Assembly (NCBI GenBank): GCA_963513935.1
Contig: OY740774.1
Location: 87,500,385 to 87,564,384 of the forward strand
DNA: 64,000 nucleotides
Origin: Aphrophora alni
Lineage: Eukaryota > Arthropoda > Insecta > Hemiptera > Aphrophoridae
Reading direction: 5' to 3'
The first letter of the stretch is position 1. The number at the start of each line of letters is the position of its first letter. The notes beneath the pieces are model-generated. The model did no database searches. It was not told the DNA's origin and was given only the letters and a program-made list of their open reading frames with translations. The position numbers were made by a program, and so were the translations under genes. Of this stretch, positions 54,624 to 64,000 are shown piece after piece.

Positions 54624-55076
54624 CCGATAAATAACCTCGCTTTCATTAAATATAATTATAGAATGTATTTTCTTTTCCCTTTCAAATCTTTGATATTTTC
54701 TTAGCAAAGGTTCGTCAGATAAATCTACACAAAGTAATGAGATTTTCTTCTTCTGAAGCTAACGTAGCCTAGGTTACAATCCACACGGGACTTGGTAGTT
54801 GTGTAGAATGTGTATTGGTCTATAAAACATATTTCTCCACCTCTTCCTTTTATTTTCTCTCGGGATTCCATTTGTATTTTATTTTATTGCATTAATTTAC
54901 ATAACAGAGAAGGGTGTAGAGCGGTAATTAAAAAGTAAAATATAAAAAAAGTCATTAAAATATTGTAGGTGAAGTTTTTACAAGGTGCGTTCGTTTAATA
55001 ATACATTTTATTGTTTAGAATGAATTTAACTGGGGACTATTTTTTTTGTTGTTCAGTGTTTTTTTTTATTATTATT

Positions 55077-55108
<32 letters not shown>

Positions 55109-55499
55109 ATAGTGTTCTTACAGTTGGTACTTACTAATGTATAAGAAGTATTGAGAAATGTTATGTGATGGGTTTAAAACATCGATTTTTAGTTTTTCGC
55201 AGAAATGTCCAGTTTGAGCTATCCATAGTGTATTAATTTTTGTCATTTGTTTGTAAGTTAGAAAAACAAATTCGAAGAGTTTGTCGCATGTATTTCTTAT
55301 GGATTGTTGGTATACATAAGTCCCCCCCCATTTGTATCTACTTTTTAAGAATTTAAAAATAATTGTTTTGTAAGAAATAGTTATATGCGATTTTACATTT
55401 ACACACTGGTTTGGATTATTTACTTTTACATTTTATAACATATTATGAGAAATCAGTTGAGTGATGTTGATAAATTATGTTTTTTATAACAAGCTTAAA
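54622..55499. other. No gene; poly(T) tract
   Basis: AT-rich DNA with a T run of about 22 at 55087-55109 and a segment 55235-55390 related to 24150-24310. Confidence 0.4.
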
Positions 55500-56095
55500 A
55501 GTAAGCTAGTATCAAGACAGCAGAGGCCGGAAACTAATAGTCGTTTCCTAGGAGAAAGACGACTTGAAAGAGCGGAAATTTTTAAGTATCTGGGTTACAA
55601 ATAACGGAGAGAATATCCATGCCTGATGAATTCGAAGCTAGAATAACGGCAGGCAATAGAGCCTATCATGCACTAAAACATGTGTTCAAATCTAAGTCAG
55701 TGAGCAAAACTACAAAAGAATTTATAAATTCTTACTACGCCCAATTGTTGTGGAAACGTGGACATTGACGGAAAGAAGGGAAGAACTACTGCAAAGTTGG
55801 GAGAGGAAGATATACGGAGCTGATAGGAAGGACGAGTTTGGAGAATGAGAAAAAACAGTCAGCTCCAACATTTGTGAACCTGGTATTCTATTTGAAATAA
55901 AAAAGCAAGGCTAAGATGGGCAGGTTATTTACAGAAGAAAGTATAGTAAAGAAGATCATTCCAAGGAAATCGAAGAGGAAGAAGGGCCTGGGGAAAATCA
56001 AGAAAAAGGTGGCTGGATGACCTTGAAGAAGATCTAAGAGGAATTGTTGTCTGGAGATGGAGACGAGTGACAAAAAAATTGAAGAGTATAGAGGC
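55500..56095 (+). pseudogene. LINE reverse transcriptase C-terminal relic
   Basis: Three frames joined by frameshifts give: LERAEIFKYLGY (55563-55598), the 'YLG' box of LINE ORF2; AGNRAYHALKHVFKSKSVSK (55650-55709); a damaged 'YGAETW' region near 55745-55770; and KKIIPRKSKRKK followed by WLDDLEEDLRG (about 55950-56043), the C-terminal 'GRPRKRWxDD' region. The order and spacing are those of a LINE ORF2 C-terminal domain. Stops and frameshifts are numerous, the catalytic polymerase core is missing, and no poly(A) follows. The minus ORFs at 55888-56167 are shadows. A dead, 5'-truncated insertion. Confidence 0.65.
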
Positions 56096-57639
56096 GTTTA
56101 CTGGAAAACAAGCTTCATGATCGATAGCTGTTTGATCTTCGGAACTGTCATTTGGAGGTGGCAACAAATATGTTTTGTTTAGTACTTAGAGCATAATTTG
56201 ATCAACATGATTTCGAGAAAATACGAATTTTGTGATTGCGATCTTAGGTTTAATTATTCCCAAACTGTATTGTTTTACTTGCGATTATGTGTACCGTTTA
56301 AGGTCATTAACCACCACATTTCACCAAAGTATGAACGAAATCGATAGATCAAAATTTGAGATATTGAGTCTTACAATAACTTTTATGGTCGATTTTTACC
56401 AATAACTTCCGACCACTTTTGTTATGAATAAGACGACCCATACGTTTAGGTCTTTAGAGGCTGCACTTCATCAAAATATGATAAAATCGTTTGAACCGAT
56501 ATTGTGAAAATTAAAATTTTATGGTAATCTTACTATAGACTTGTTGGAAAAACAACTTCTGAAGATATAACCAAGTTTTGTACACGTAATAAATTTAATC
56601 AAAATATAATGGCTGTAGAACAGTGCATATACGACAGACGGACATTATTCCACAAACTAATTTTTGAAGTTCAGAGATTTCAAAATTTTAAATCCGCAAA
56701 AAACTCAACATCTATTTTTCATCTGGAAATATAGTAAGCTATATTTGACGTCTGAAGTAGAACTGTTATTTTTTCTATGTTTATTGTCACACAACAGCTG
56801 TTTCGGGACAAAACCCATCATGAGATCCTTGTCAAAAGATAGAAAGAAATAAATTAAATTTTCCCAGATATTAATTGAATGTTAGGGAGAAATTTAGTAT
56901 TGATAGATTTTTGTCTATTAAATACTTTGATGTACATTTCATAACATGGCTATCATCTCCAAAGGGGTTACGATAATCTCAAATATCCCTCAGGTCAATG
57001 AGATATGTATGACTTTGATTAAAGCTGATAGGCTGATACATCTGCGGAGCGGGAGGTGTGGTAGATTACTATTTACATTATTTTAAAAATTATATGTTAA
57101 TTCTAGTTTAGTAATAAAACCCTCTGTCGTAGTGCGAGAAAATATAATAATAAACACGATGACAGACTACTCTAATGGATAGGACCAGTGGATATTTCTA
57201 GGCATTCCCATGAGCGAGCTTACAATAGCTGGAATGTTGTTATTAGTTTTGATGGGAATAATTTATTCAATATTCTCTATAGTACGATATGAATTTATTT
57301 AGTGATTACAGACCTATCTGAACGATGGTCACATCTTTATGTTAGGGTTTCATAGTGCCATAAAACTAAACAAATGTCTTAGAATTAACGGTCGTAACCG
57401 TTTTACTGGCACTATTATCCTGGTTCACTGCTGACAATAGATATTTCAGAATGGCTATTTCGAAGCATATTGATAATCAACAATGAAGGGTCACTCTACA
57501 GTCAGAACGTTATACTAACTTCTCAGAACTGGTTTTAGAGTTAACTGCACATGCTCAGATAAATTTTGGTGTTTAATTGAATATAGTAGTATAGTAATGT
57601 CTTATTATTATTTCATTTAATCCATTGGGGAGGAGGGGA
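56096..57639. other. No gene recognised
   Basis: AT-rich DNA. The ORF at 56664-56852 shows no motif. No repeat family recognised. Confidence 0.4.
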
Positions 57640-60600
57640 TGTACACCTTCACCCTTCGATTCCTCGCAGGGTTCTTCAACTCTCCCCAAGTCTTGTCTTC
57701 ATCCTTTATTTATTATTTATTTTTCCACTGTGCTTCTCCACGTTATCTTTGGTCTGCCAGGTCTTCTTGTGGTTTTGACTCTAGTCCCTCCCGACTGATA
57801 CTCTCGTCACCTCTCCTGAGGAGGTGTCCAAACCAACCTTTATTTCCCCTTTCACTGTGGTTCACCACGTTATCATTGGTCTGTCATGTCTACTCTTTTA
57901 TCGTCCTTTCCACTTCAAACCTGTCAATTAATACTTTCGTCACCTCTCCTAAAGGCGTATACAATTATTTTTTTATTTCCGATTTCATTGTGCTTCTCCA
58001 TTTTATCTTTGTTCTGCCAGATCTGCTCTTTACTTGTGGGTTCCACTCCAGAGCCTGTCGACTGATAATATCGTCGCGTCTCCTGAAGATACGTCTAATA
58101 CATCCTTTGTTTCCTCTTTCCCCGTGCTTCTCCAAATTATCTTTGGTCTGCCAGATCTGCTCTTTACTTGTGGGTTCCACTCCAGAGCCTGTCGACTGAT
58201 AATATCGTCGCGTCTCCTGAAGATACGTCTAATACATCCTTTGTTTCCTCTTTCCCCGTGCTTCTCCAAATTATCTTTGGTCTGCCAGATCTGCTCTTTA
58301 CTTGTGGGTTCCACTCCAGAGCCTGTCGACTGATAATATCGTCGCGTCTCCTGAAGATACGTCTAATACATCCTTTGTTTCCTCTTTCCCCGTGCTTCTC
58401 CAAATTATCTTTGGTCTGCCAGATCTGCTCCTTACTTGTGGGTTCCACTCCAGAGCCTGTCGACTGATAATATCGTCGCGTCACCTGAAGATACGTCTAA
58501 TACATCCTTTGTTTCCTCTTTCCCCGTGCTTCTCCAAATTATCTTTGGTCTGCCAGATCTGCTCCTTACTTGTGGGTTCCACTCCAAAGCCTGTCGACTG
58601 ATAATATCGTCGCGTCTCCTGAAGATACGTCTAATACATCCTTTGTTTCCTCTTTCCCCGTGCTTCTCCACTTTATCTTTGGTCTGCCAGATCTGCTCCT
58701 TACTTGTGGGTTCCACTCCAGAGCCTGTCGACTGATAATATCGTCGCGTCTCCTGAAGATACGTCTAATACATCCTTTGTTTCCTCTTTCCCCGTGCTTC
58801 TCCAAATTATCTTTGGTCTGCCAGATCTGCTCTTTACTTGTGGGTTCCACTCCAGAGCCTGTCGACTGATAATATCGTCGCGTCTCCTGAAGATACGTCT
58901 AATACATCCTTTGTTTCCTTTTTCCCCGTGCTTCTCCAAATTATCTTTGGTCTGCCAGATCTGCTCTTTACTTGTGGGTTCCACTCCAGAGCCTGTCGAC
59001 TGATAATATCGTCGCGTCTCCTGAAGATACGTCTAATACATCCTTTGTTTCCTCTTTCCCCGTGCTTCTCCAAATTATCTTTGGTCTGCCAGATCTGCTC
59101 TTTACTTGTGGGTTCCACTCCAGAGCCTGTCGACTGATAATATCGTCGCGTCACCTGAAGATACGTCTAATACATCCTTTGTTTCCTCTTTCCCCGTGCT
59201 TCTCCAAATTATCTTTGGTCTGCCAGATCTGCTCCTTACTTGTGGGTTCCACTCCAGAGCCTGTCGACTGATAATATTGTCGCGTCTCCTGAAGATACGT
59301 CTAATACATCCTTTGTTTCCTCTTTCCCCGTGCTTCTCCAAATTATCTTTGGTCTGCCAGATCTGCTCCTTACTTGTGGGTTCCACTCCAGAGCCTGTCG
59401 ACTGATAATATTGTCGCGTCTCCTGAAGATACGTCTAATACATCCTTTGTTTCCTCTTTCCCCGTGCTTCTCCAAATTATCTTTGGTCTGCCAGATCTGC
59501 TCCTTACTTGTGGGTTCCACTCCAAAGCCTGTCGACTGATAATATCGTCGCGTCTCCTGAAGATACGTCTAATACATCCTTTGTTTCCTCTTTCCCCGTG
59601 CTTCTCCAAATTATCTTTGGTCTGCCAGATCTGCTCTTTACTTGTGGGTTCCACTCCAGAGCCTGTCGACTGATAATATCGTCGCGTCTCCTGAAGATAC
59701 GTCTAATACATCCTTTGTTTCCTCTTTCCCCGTGCTTCTCCAAATTATCTTTGGTCTGCCAGATCTGCTCCTTACTTGTGGGTTCCACTCCAAAGCCTGT
59801 CGACTGATAATATCGTCGCGTCTCCTGAAGATACGTCTAATACATCCTTTGTTTCCTCTTTCCCCGTGCTTCTCCACTTTATCTTTGGTCTGCCAGATCT
59901 GCTCCTTACTTGTGGGTTCCACTCCAGAGCCTGTCGACTGATAATATCGTCGCGTCTCCTGAAGATACGTCTAATACATCCTTTGTTTCCTCTTTCCCCG
60001 TGCTTCTCCAAATTATCTTTGGTCTGCCAGATCTGCTCTTTACTTGTGGGTTCCACTCCAGAGCCTGTCGACTGATAATATCGTCGCGTCTCCTGAAGAT
60101 ACGTCTAATACATCCTTTGTTTCCTCTTTCCCCGTGCTTCTCCAAATTATCTTTGGTCTGCCAGATCTGCTCTTTACTTGTGGGTTCCACTCCAGAGCCT
60201 GTCGACTGATAATATCGTCGCGTCACCTGAAGATACGTCTAATACATCCTTTGTTTCCTCTTTCCCCGTGCTTCTCCAAATTATCTTTGGTCTGCCAGAT
60301 CTGCTCCTTACTTGTGGGTTCCACTCCAGAGCCTGTCGACTGATAATATCGTCGCGTCTCCTGAAGATACGTCTAATACATCCTTTGTTTCCTCTTTCCC
60401 CGTGCTTCTCCAAATTATCTTTGGTCTGCCAGATCTGCTCTTTACTTGTGGGTTCCACTCCTGAGTCTGCTGACTGATACTGTCATTACTAATAAATCCT
60501 TTATTTTCCCCTTTCACTGTACTTCTCGACGTTATTGTGGGTCTGCCAGGTATTCTCCTTCTTTGTGGATTCTAGAGTTCCACCCCAGAGCCACTGACAT

Positions 60601-60640
60601 ACTGTATGTAGGTCTTCTAAAGTGATGTCCAAGCCAGCCA
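57640..60640 (-). repeat. 134-bp satellite of LINE ORF2 origin, about 22 units
   Basis: The phrase GTTCCACTCC recurs every 134 bp from 58040 to 60452 (19 anchors, about 18 near-identical units). Diverged units flank the core at about 57640-58040 and 60452-60640. On the minus strand each unit reads RQALEWNPQVKSRSGRPK followed by WRSTGKEE, a close match in pattern to the C-terminal 'QALxWNPQGxRxxGRPxxTWRRT' stretch of LINE reverse transcriptases. Because 134 is not a multiple of 3, the frame shifts at every unit, so each long ORF ends after two units. It is a satellite, not a gene. Confidence 0.93.
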
Positions 60641-61581
60641 CAATACTTCTTTTTGATATCTCAGCTATTTTAACTTGTCCACATCTTTCTCACAGTTCTC
60701 AGTTTGAAATTGATACTCTTTACAGCTTATATTGTTTCTCAAATGTAATATATTTTACAAAAGTATAAATTATAGATTAGTTTTCTTAAATTGTAGGATG
60801 ATCCTCAAATCCTACATGAAATAATTCTCATTATGTGTGTATATATATCTTTCGAACAAGGTGAAAAATCCTATTGTAAATGGAGTTATAAAATAACTTA
60901 ATTGAAAGTCTGATACAAATATATCTACGTAAATTAAAAGTCATAAACTAATTTCCATGGTAACTATTGTATTAAGTTAATGGAGAGGGGAGGGGTAGTG
61001 ACTGCTCTGTGTCTAATAGCATACAGTAAAGTATAATAACCATTTTATTTATTTTCCACAAACGACAGAATACAGGGAAAAACAAAGTAATAAAATTAAA
61101 TTGATATTGGTTTTTATTACCTGTGTTAAATGAATGTTCATTTGATTCTTGTTTGGATTTAAAATATGTTTCTATTCGATACGATTTTATAGTGGAAGTA
61201 GTTATAATCATTACATAGCTTTCCAATTAGTAAAAAAATATATAAAGTTGTATGTTTTCGAGATAGAACCATTTGCATATTACAGGCTAAATATGTTAGG
61301 TGAGGCGTCAATGAATTGTCTAGTAGCCTATGTAATTGTTTTTAAAACTTAACCACCTCTCCAAACTTTCTATATATGCCTAACCGCAATTTTCACACAT
61401 TCAATTTCAGCTATTTTAATCGAGTCAGGATACCATTTCTTTCAGATAATCCGTGAAAATAGAATTGATCAATAGAAAGACAACTTTAATGTAATAGCAG
61501 ATATTTCTTGTTGAAACTCCATATTCAAGGATAAAATAAAGCAAAAGCTTAAAGTTTCAAATATTTAATAGTATAAATGAG
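60641..61581. other. No gene recognised
   Basis: AT-rich DNA. Small ORFs on both strands (60972-61226, 61149-61352) match nothing I know. Confidence 0.4.
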
Positions 61582-61618
61582 CTACAATTGTTTCGCCTTG
61601 CGGCATCGTCGGGCAACT
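61582..61618 (-). ncRNA. Hammerhead-like motif
   Basis: Reverse complement: CCGACGA (U4 to C, as at 1843), extra T, stem II GCC-GCAA-GGC, GAAA, palindromic stem III CAATTG, and triplet GUA. Stem I has only two clear pairs. It is probably a PLE terminus remnant. Confidence 0.4.
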
Positions 61619-63839
61619 GGTTTTTTTCCTCTAAATTAACTTGTTCCAGATTTACAAACATGTCCTCAATATTTTACCCAACTCTATATGTTCCAATAGA
61701 AAATCTGCAACTTTGTTCACACCCTGTATTTTCTAAACCCTCTTGAAGTTTAAAACATGCTGACCCACATACATTTAAGAATAATGTGTACAAACAGTAA
61801 AGTTGTCATAAAATATGAGTTAGTACACTTTTGGTTACGGGACAAGGAAATAACTGATTAAATTGTGATTATAAACATCATTGAATAAACATAAATACTT
61901 GTTGTTGGAGAGTGTCCGCAATGTTGGCAACTTATGCATTAAAACCATATTTTAATTAACACTGTGTCATATGGAACTGAAATTACCGGTTGTAATATCT
62001 TGGCTTAGCGATGTGAAAGCTGTAAACTTTGAGGTATGAGTTTTACCATTAACTATCCACTGTATTATAGTGCGGCCGGTATATAGGGTGAAATGCGACG
62101 ATATCCCCTCTCCAAATTGTATTATATATGCCAACACGTCCGTTGTATAGTCTTGTTGAATAAAAATAACGTTTGTCATAAGAAGGACTGAGTGATAGAG
62201 TGAACATATTATTTTCGTGGTTTAATTTTGTATTAATAAAATTAGTATTTTGTATCTAATTTGTATCAGGGTGCGTTTGTTGCTCCTTCTCTCCGCCCAT
62301 ATTCAGTTGTAAACTGCCGACAAAGGCTGCCAAATCCTGTATCAAGCTTGGGTTTGAAGGCGAAGCATCGTGTCCTTGATCTTTTATTTCATTCCAAAGG
62401 AAGAGACTCCTGTGACACCAGTAAATTCCTCGTGTTTCGTCTTTTCTCCACATCTTTGTTCAGGCACTGATGATCCTGGATGTAGTGCAATGGATGGTAC
62501 GTTAATATAGTTCTACAGTGTGATTCCTGTATCCCCGGGCTATATTTATTTTTAATGTTAGCTTCAGAATGTAAAAGATTGGTGACTTTTGTTGGTTGTT
62601 ACTACTCCTTATGCTAGTCTATTAGTAAGTGCACCATGAATCGCACGCAGTATCAGAGGGTCGCGTTATTGGAAATTTATTTCGCTGTTAAATCTTTGTG
62701 TTGAGTTCGTAAGTCTCTGATGCTACTATTCCAGGGAAATCAACGTTTTCGTGACACAAGATGTATTAATCATAGACCTAGAAACCGTTAGCTTTCATTC
62801 TGTACGTCGGAATTTACAGAGAGTTTTCAACAACTCTTCAGCGTTCCCTCAAGTAAATCACTTCGGGGTTTATATCAACAAATCTTAATCAACCTGTCAA
62901 ACCTGACTAAACGTCAAAGTTCGATAGACCTAAAGTTACGTTCTTTGGATGCATAAAAGCGCGTAGCCTTCGATTCATTCGCAACAATAAGAATAATCAA
63001 CTTTACAATACATTTTTTAGTGATGAGACCGGGTTTTATTTAAAAGGATTCATGACATTATGTCTTTTGCTGTAGCGATGCTACGAGAAGCCCTTTCGAA
63101 GTCCTCCGTGTCAACACAAGTCGTTTCTAATAATAAACTATGATACTCTTTAATGATAACATTGCTTCTCATAAACAATACAATACAAATTCTGTTACAC
63201 TGGATCGTAAAGAAACCATGTGACACAATTTACACAGTTCATTAAAATATCGTTTAAAACTCAATGTGGTTTTATAAATTTATGACGTCATGACCAATGT
63301 CCAATAGTAATAAAATTATTAGTACATTCTCCCTCTCGCTCACTCTTGTAATTTGGTTAATTTCTCTATTTCCGTTACACAACTGAGTTGACACACGAGT
63401 TTTACCCGCCATGTTGCTTAACCATTATAATAATTTAATTTAACTGTGAAAATCGTTTTAAGAACTGAAATTTTAATTAACGTTCACATTGTAGAGAGAT
63501 GGGATAATAACATGAATTTTAGATTTTCAGCGGAAATAGCAGCTTGAAAGTCCTCCCGTTTTAAACAAATCAACAACAATTCAAATCAGTCGTTTTTTAA
63601 ATGCCTTCATTTAGGTGTCCTTAAAGCCATTCGTCCGAAACGATTGGACCAAATTTCCAAATATTGATAGCTTTATCACCATATATATTTTTTAATACTC
63701 ATTTCTAAATGTTGGCGAATTGAAAAAAAAAATATATATATATATATTATCAACCTTCTTGAAATGGCCAGAGGATTCGAAAAATTAATTTGTTGCATTA
63801 AGATTATAAACACAATTATTGGACTGGACATATAAAAAT
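61619..63839. other. No gene recognised
   Basis: Intergenic DNA. Overlapping ORFs at 62256-62470 on both strands have slightly higher GC but no known motif. An (AT) run lies at 63730-63746. Confidence 0.35.
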
Positions 63840-64000
63840 AGACTAATTAGCAGCGAGATTTACCTGCTTCCATATTCATTTAACTAAGCATTACATTTAC
63901 TGTTACACTGACTTATTATTGACACAAACAAATATTAAGTATTAAACAAATGCTATCAAACTACTCACAAATGTATGGGTTAATAAAATAACTAACACAT
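63840..64000 (+). repeat. Start of a family R2 copy, cut by the window end
   Basis: Contains AGCGAGATTTACCTGCTTCC (63852-63871) and ATTTAACTAAGC (63879), matching 14005-14125 and, reversed, 34640-34760. Confidence 0.55.

Noticed and set aside
57639..60517. Dozens of overlapping ORFs of 94-186 codons on both strands
   Set aside because: They are repeats of the 134-bp unit; the period is not a multiple of 3, so each frame stops after two units.

Overview
The window looks like nuclear, non-genic DNA from an arthropod, probably an insect. It is AT-rich and I found no intact gene, rRNA or credible full-length protein-coding ORF. The clues to origin are relics of Penelope-like, LINE, hAT and mariner-type elements, a decayed protein family that I recall mainly from arthropod genomes, tRNA-like pol III sequences, and a short run of the arthropod telomere unit TTAGG at 37960-37978. 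The exact organism cannot be named from the sequence.

Layout. 1-9 kb: the 3' end of a Penelope-like element (PLE) with a GIY-YIG fragment and a hammerhead-like tail, a palindromic element carrying two outward-facing hammerhead-like motifs (2.3-2.8 kb), a tRNA-like SINE head, and a 1.1-kb foldback element. 10.1-13.3 kb: a 75-bp satellite of about 40 units that sits inside one copy of a dispersed family, called R1 here. 13.9-14.7 kb: dispersed family R2. 17.8-20.1 kb: a 64-bp satellite. 21-25 kb: more R2 and R1 copies, including R1 nested in R1. 25.4-29.9 kb: widely spaced inverted arms around a tRNA palindrome. 30.8-31.3 kb: a LINE 3' relic. 32.2-32.9 kb: a hAT-type element with a perfect 8-bp target duplication. 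34-38.3 kb: a hairpin MITE, two more paired hammerhead-bearing inverted repeats (one holding an LTR-like segment with a primer-binding site), and a TIR element. 39.7-41.5 kb: a broken arthropod repeat-family protein, a TTG/CTG microsatellite and a 100-bp satellite. 42.7-43.7 kb: a long palindrome. 45.1-46.1 kb: a roughly 45-bp satellite inside a copy of family R9. 47.5-56 kb: more R1, mariner-type and LINE relics, an LTR-like block, and (TC)n and (AT)n tracts. 57.6-60.6 kb: a 134-bp satellite whose minus strand resembles the C-terminal end of a LINE reverse transcriptase.

Two themes stand out. First, at least three of the five tandem arrays (75, 45 and 134 bp) can be traced to a piece of a dispersed mobile element; two of them lie within a recognisable copy of the parent, so the window records satellites being born from transposons. 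Second, about a dozen hammerhead-ribozyme-like motifs are present. Six form three outward-pointing pairs at the ends of inverted-repeat elements, and one follows a PLE endonuclease fragment. All family names R1 to R9 are my own labels from internal comparison by eye; boundaries are approximate unless stated.
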